DNA from: Pasteurellaceae bacterium
GTDB taxonomy: Bacteria; Pseudomonadota; Gammaproteobacteria; Enterobacterales; Pasteurellaceae
Assembly (NCBI GenBank): GCA_900756875.1
Contig: CAAELW010000135.1
Coordinates: 1 to 14,723 of the forward strand
Direction of reading: 5' to 3'
Length of the DNA stretch: 14,723 nucleotides
In this document: positions 14,626-14,723 of the stretch, piece by piece
How the letters are laid out: the number at the start of each line of letters is the position of its first letter
Numbering within the stretch: the stretch's first letter is position 1
Position numbers and translations under genes: made by a program
Notes under the pieces: model-generated
The model's database searches: none
What the model was told of the DNA's origin: nothing
The model's input: the letters and a program-made list of their open reading frames with translations, nothing else

Positions 14626-14723
14626 ATGGATATGGCAAATTGGCAGAATTACCGTTCACAAGTGAATGGTATGCCTGCCGTGTTTACCGCAAATATTGAA
14701 GATTTAGATGTTTATCATGGTAA
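14626..14723 (+). CDS. Hypothetical protein, HI0040-like, 5' end only
   Basis: The first 32 codons of a gene cut by the window edge, starting [19 protein letters not shown] overlaps the xthA stop codon seven bases upstream of the ATG; a second in-frame ATG two codons later is possible. From memory, H. influenzae has the conserved hypothetical HI0040 next to xthA, and this N-terminus fits that group (a DUF695-type protein). The function is unknown, and too little sequence is present to say more. Confidence 0.65.
   Translation, partial: MDMANWQNYRSQVNGMPAVFTANIEDLDVYHG

Noticed and set aside
1..14723. Search for CRISPR arrays, tRNA or rRNA genes, insertion sequences, prophage or defence genes
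   Set aside because: No regularly spaced repeats, cloverleaf, transposase or phage-like frames were seen. Every long frame belongs to a known housekeeping or transport family.

Overview
The window looks like chromosomal DNA from a Haemophilus-type member of the Pasteurellaceae. Twelve exact copies of the 9-base Haemophilus uptake signal AAGTGCGGT (either strand) lie in 14.7 kb, about one per 1.2 kb. The DNA is AT-rich, and the proteins resemble the Haemophilus influenzae versions I remember. I recall folE/moeA/moeB, hns/purU/aroA and xthA/pseudouridine synthase as three separate neighbourhoods in H. influenzae Rd. Here they share one window, which suggests another species (H. parainfluenzae is a reasonable guess) or a rearranged strain. 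I see no phage, insertion sequence, tRNA, rRNA or CRISPR array.

Layout. Positions 1-1027 (-) hold most of yedE, a selenium/sulfur-type membrane transporter cut by the window edge. Positions 1250-3189 (-) hold moeA-moeB, overlapping by one base, for molybdenum cofactor synthesis. folE (3345-4001, +) diverges from moeA and ends in a hairpin terminator. A Bcr/CflA drug exporter (4112-5287, +) converges on purU-aroA (7503-5369, -), with a bidirectional terminator between. hns (7979-7575, -) stands alone upstream of purU with its own terminator.

The 540-base gap at 7980-8518 is the most informative part. It holds the hns promoter, a perfect 15-base palindrome, a GalR/PurR-like operator candidate, and a complete lysine riboswitch (8284-8455) controlling an NhaC-family transporter (8519-10039, +). 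That transporter is best read as the predicted lysine importer LysW. The stretch between aptamer and gene can fold into a hairpin that hides the start codon and puts the ribosome site in its loop. A competing pairing with the 3' side of the aptamer would open it. I read this as a translational OFF switch.

The right-hand part holds cardiolipin synthase (11563-10103, -), with a start codon 18 bases from that of a divergent RluA-family pseudouridine synthase (11582-12259, +). A CPA1-family Na+/H+ antiporter follows (13580-12270, -), whose terminator hairpin lies inside the 3' end of the convergent pseudouridine synthase gene. The window ends with exonuclease III (xthA, 13813-14616, +) and the start of an HI0040-like hypothetical gene.

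Most of the window is conserved housekeeping: Mo cofactor, folate, shikimate, nucleoid, membrane lipid and DNA repair. The points worth a second look are the lysine switch, a MoeB lacking all four zinc cysteines, and the regulatory gap upstream of hns.
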